Shown: one piece after another, positions 5,755-8,137 of the stretch
Numbering within the stretch: position 1 is the first letter of the stretch
How the letters are laid out: each line of letters opens with the position of its first letter
The notes under the pieces: generated by a model
Seen by the model: the letters and a program-made list of their open reading frames with translations, nothing else
Told to the model about the DNA's origin: nothing
Database searches by the model: none
Program-made: the position numbers and the translations under genes
Assembly: GCA_002694065.1 (NCBI GenBank)
Contig: NZKZ01000079.1
Coordinates: 1-8,137, forward strand
From: Acidiferrobacter sp.
Lineage (GTDB): Bacteria; Pseudomonadota; Gammaproteobacteria; Arenicellales; UBA868
Length of the DNA stretch: 8,137 nt
Reading direction: 5' to 3'

Positions 5755-5762
5755 TATAGAAT
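5755..5762 (+). promoter_or_regulatory. Possible minus 10 box for the channel gene
   Basis: TATAGAAT contains two overlapping minus 10-like hexamers, TATAGA and TAGAAT. It lies about 32 bases before the channel ATG. No recognisable minus 35 element is found 16-18 bases upstream, so it may depend on an activator or an alternative sigma factor, or be chance in an A/T-rich stretch. Confidence 0.28.
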
Positions 5763-5793
5763 AAAGAAATAAGGCATCCTTACGGAAACCCCC

Positions 5794-8052
5794 ATGAAAG
5801 CAACCTCCCCTCGCAAACTCACCTTACTTGCGGCGAGCCTTTTTCTGGTATTTGTTTTTGGAACCGTCCTGGCCCCAACCCCCGGATTAGCTCAGACCAA
5901 CGGGACACTGGATCCGTCAGAAGTGCTCGATCAGAACCTGAGTGCCGAGGAACGGCAAGCACTGCTGGCGAGGCTCAGTGACGAGCAGGTTCGGGATATT
6001 GTCTGGGACCTTATTGGTGACGCCCAGTCAGCATCCACGCCGAGCGATCCGGTGGTTATGGAACTCACTGCCATTACGAATCGCTTTCGCGACGGAATGG
6101 CAGAGCAATTGCGGCAGATTCCTGTCATTGCTCGGGTCCCGAGCATCATCGCCACGGCGATGAAACCCCCAGGCACTGGCGGTGGAACTCCATGGCTGGT
6201 GGTGCTTTATATAGTGGGAATCCTGCTGGTCGGATGGCTCGCACAATTTCTTTTCAAGAAGATCAGCCGACGGATTCCTGAAGCGCTGTCAGCAGCCAGT
6301 GACAAAAGCTTTCCGGTGAGACTGGGTCGGCGTCTCGCTCTGCTGATCTACGATGTGTTTCCGCCTGTTGTTTTTGCCGTGGCTGCCTACATAACATTCC
6401 TGCTCGCCTATCGGGGTCACGAACCGAACCGGCTCCTGATGATGGGTTTGCTCGCAGGCATCCTCACTGCCTGGCTGCTCAGCCAACTCGTCAATTTCGT
6501 CTTTTCTCCAAACCGGCCAGACTGCAGGCTGACCGCCCTTGACGATGAAAACTCAAAACTTCTGAGTTCGCGAGTCTCCTGGATCTTCATCGGTGGGTCC
6601 GCGCTTTACTTTTTTCAGGCGTATCTCGGGACTGTGGCTTCTCCGTTTGAAAAAACAATTCTGGTTGGGTCAGTCAATCTGATCGGCGGCCTTACGCTCA
6701 TGGGCCTTATCATTGTTGTTGTATGGATGGTCCGCCAACCTGTCAGGGCGCTCCTGCTGTCTGGTAACCCGGCCGGCCTGGTCCGCAAGACTTTTGCCGG
6801 TGTCTGGCCTCTGGTCGGAACCGCGTTGGTGGTGCTGCTCACCCTGATCGGGATGTTTGCGGCCGTGGGACTGGGGCAGCCTGGGGTGCTCCTATCGGTA
6901 CTCAAAACCCTGCTACTGATGCTTGTGATGCCACTGCTCTTGGGTGCGGTTGGGCCGTTCGTCCGCGAATGGGGTGCTCCCGATCTGGGCGAGGACCCTG
7001 CAACGCCTCGGCGCCAAGCCGCGCGTGACGGGCTCGTCCAAATCATCCGGCTCATGGTCGTGGGCGTGAGCGTTCTTTTCTTGGGGCGTATCTGGAATCT
7101 TGATCTCGTTGCATTGACGACATCCCAGCTCGGAGAACAAATCACGCAATCCACGGGCCAGATACTCGTCACCGTAGTAATCGCATACTTTGTCTGGACC
7201 ATCACCAAACGCTGGATCGCGTCCCAGGATAGCGACCCAATGGACAGCGACGAACAGGACAGCGGCGCCCACGTGGGGAGCGACCCCGGAGGTCAGGGCC
7301 TCTCTCGAATAGCAACCGTGCTGCCTCTGCTTCGAGGCTTCCTTCTGGTTACTATCGTTACCGTGTCAGCAATGGTCGTGCTCGCCAGTCTTGGCGTCAA
7401 CATTGGGCCGCTCATCGCTGCGGCAAGCGTTCTGGGTCTTGCTATCGGCTTCGGGGCGCAAAGCCTTGTGGCCGACATTATTTCGGGAATATTCTTCTTG
7501 GTGGATGACGCTTTCAGGAAAGGGGAATATATTGACGTCGGCGGCAACACCGGCACAGTCGAGCAGATCTCGGTCCGGTCAATGCAGTTGCGACACCACA
7601 ATGGGCCAATCCATACCATTCCGTATAGTCAAATCAATACGCTGACCAACTTCAGCCGTGACTGGGTCATCATGAAGTTTGAACTGCGTATCCCGTTTGA
7701 AGAAGATGTAGAAAAAGTACGCAAGTTGATTAAGAAAGTCGGCCAAAAACTGCTGGAAGACCCGGAACACGGACCGCAGTTTCTCGAGCCCCTGAAATCC
7801 CAGGGCGTCAACCGCATGGATGACTCCGCGTTTGTTGTGCGGTGCAAATTTTCTGCAAAACCGGGCAATCAATGGGCGCTGAGGCGCGTCGCCTACGCTA
7901 AAATCCAGTCTGCCTTCGCTGAGGCCGGGATCAAGTTCGCACCCAAGCGAGTCGTTGTTGAAGCCATCACTCCTGAACTGGCAGCAGCCGGGGCAGCGGC
8001 GCAGCAAATTGCAACCGAAACTCCACCAACGTCGGGAGATGACAGGGGATGA
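5794..8052 (+). CDS. MscS-family mechanosensitive channel, long YbiO-like type
   Basis: 752 residues, close to E. coli YbiO (741) and far longer than MscS (286). A signal peptide at about 8-33 (cleavage near GLAQ) leads into a periplasmic part to about 130. I count eleven hydrophobic segments (about 133-153, 179-205, 213-237, 262-280, 288-313, 335-357, 363-391, 412-432, 454-474, 509-531, 541-565), placing the C-terminus in the cytoplasm; the loops after segments 1, 5 and 7 are rich in basic residues, as the positive-inside rule expects. The last segment is the pore helix, ASVLGLAIGFGAQSLVADI, followed by GEYIDVGGNTGTVEQISVRS and IPYSQINTLTNFSRDW, the MscS beta domain. The vestibule domain ends near 723, with an Ala/Thr-rich tail. 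It should open on hypo-osmotic membrane tension to release solutes. Start ATG 5794 has only a weak GGAA upstream. The stop overlaps the next gene. Confidence 0.94.
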   Translation: MKATSPRKLTLLAASLFLVFVFGTVLAPTPGLAQTNGTLDPSEVLDQNLSAEERQALLARLSDEQVRDIVWDLIGDAQSASTPSDPVVMELTAITNRFRDGMAEQLRQIPVIARVPSIIATAMKPPGTGGGTPWLVVLYIVGILLVGWLAQFLFKKISRRIPEALSAASDKSFPVRLGRRLALLIYDVFPPVVFAVAAYITFLLAYRGHEPNRLLMMGLLAGILTAWLLSQLVNFVFSPNRPDCRLTALDDENSKLLSSRVSWIFIGGSALYFFQAYLGTVASPFEKTILVGSVNLIGGLTLMGLIIVVVWMVRQPVRALLLSGNPAGLVRKTFAGVWPLVGTALVVLLTLIGMFAAVGLGQPGVLLSVLKTLLLMLVMPLLLGAVGPFVREWGAPDLGEDPATPRRQAARDGLVQIIRLMVVGVSVLFLGRIWNLDLVALTTSQLGEQITQSTGQILVTVVIAYFVWTITKRWIASQDSDPMDSDEQDSGAHVGSDPGGQGLSRIATVLPLLRGFLLVTIVTVSAMVVLASLGVNIGPLIAAASVLGLAIGFGAQSLVADIISGIFFLVDDAFRKGEYIDVGGNTGTVEQISVRSMQLRHHNGPIHTIPYSQINTLTNFSRDWVIMKFELRIPFEEDVEKVRKLIKKVGQKLLEDPEHGPQFLEPLKSQGVNRMDDSAFVVRCKFSAKPGNQWALRRVAYAKIQSAFAEAGIKFAPKRVVVEAITPELAAAGAAAQQIATETPPTSGDDRG

Positions 8053-8137
8053 TTCTGAAAAACCTAAAGCAAGGGCTCGCCGTGGTCGCGGTGCTGTTCG
8101 TCAGTACCGCAGCGCTCGCACAAAACTCCCTGTTTCT
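8049..8137 (+). CDS. Start of an exported protein, coupled to the channel gene (partial)
   Basis: The ATG at 8049 overlaps the channel stop in ATGA, so translation is probably coupled. The first 29 codons encode a textbook signal peptide: basic LKNLKQ, a hydrophobic core AVVAVLFVSTAALA, and cleavage likely before Gln26. The rest lies beyond the right edge, so the mature protein cannot be identified. GGGAG about ten bases upstream, inside the channel gene, may serve as ribosome-binding site. Tight coupling suggests an envelope protein made together with the channel. Confidence 0.75.
   Translation, partial: MILKNLKQGLAVVAVLFVSTAALAQNSLF

Noticed and set aside
6615..7208. Minus-strand open frame of about 197 codons inside the channel gene
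   Set aside because: Ser/Thr/Arg/Pro-rich low-complexity product opposite conserved membrane helices; no ribosome-binding site or family signal.

Overview
The window looks like a stretch of a Gram-negative, probably gammaproteobacterial, chromosome. The reasons are Sec-type signal peptides, an outer-membrane beta-barrel protein, a multi-helix MscS-type channel with a cleavable leader, Shine-Dalgarno starts, and moderately high GC by eye. I see no mobile element, CRISPR array, tRNA or rRNA, and no gene-free stretch longer than about 125 bases. The genus cannot be fixed from the sequence alone.

Left part (1-3648), metabolism. A 3' fragment that reads like the end of pantothenate synthetase (panC) converges on a complete mmsA-type CoA-acylating (methyl)malonate-semialdehyde dehydrogenase on the minus strand. 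A small unknown secreted protein of 132 residues starts divergently from mmsA. It is followed on the plus strand by a class III omega-aminotransferase of the beta-alanine/omega-amino acid:pyruvate type. Aminotransferase plus MmsA would turn beta-alanine into malonate semialdehyde and then acetyl-CoA, while PanC consumes beta-alanine for pantothenate. The cluster therefore appears to sit on the beta-alanine node (inference from context). The mmsA leader contains a duplicated Shine-Dalgarno unit, a 10-codon upstream ORF and a possible stem-loop. The aminotransferase start is preceded by a 7+7 bp inverted repeat.

Middle part (3662-4849), two unknown exported proteins of 155 and 205 residues on the plus strand. 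Like the 132-residue protein, each has a signal peptide and exactly two cysteines in the predicted mature chain.

Right part (4859-8137), cell envelope. A minus-strand gene for an outer-membrane beta-barrel protein (the family often annotated as 'transporter' or 'neuromedin U') lies head-to-head with a 752-residue MscS-family channel resembling E. coli YbiO in size and layout. The 122-bp region between them holds a sigma-S-like minus 10 box for the leftward gene, a direct repeat of CTATAC, and an inverted repeat over the predicted transcript start. The channel gene overlaps by ATGA the start of another exported protein, which runs off the window.

No clearly new defence or mobile system is visible. 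The points most worth a second look are the mmsA leader, the inverted repeat before the aminotransferase, the three unknown two-cysteine exported proteins, and the shared regulatory region of the outer-membrane protein and channel genes.
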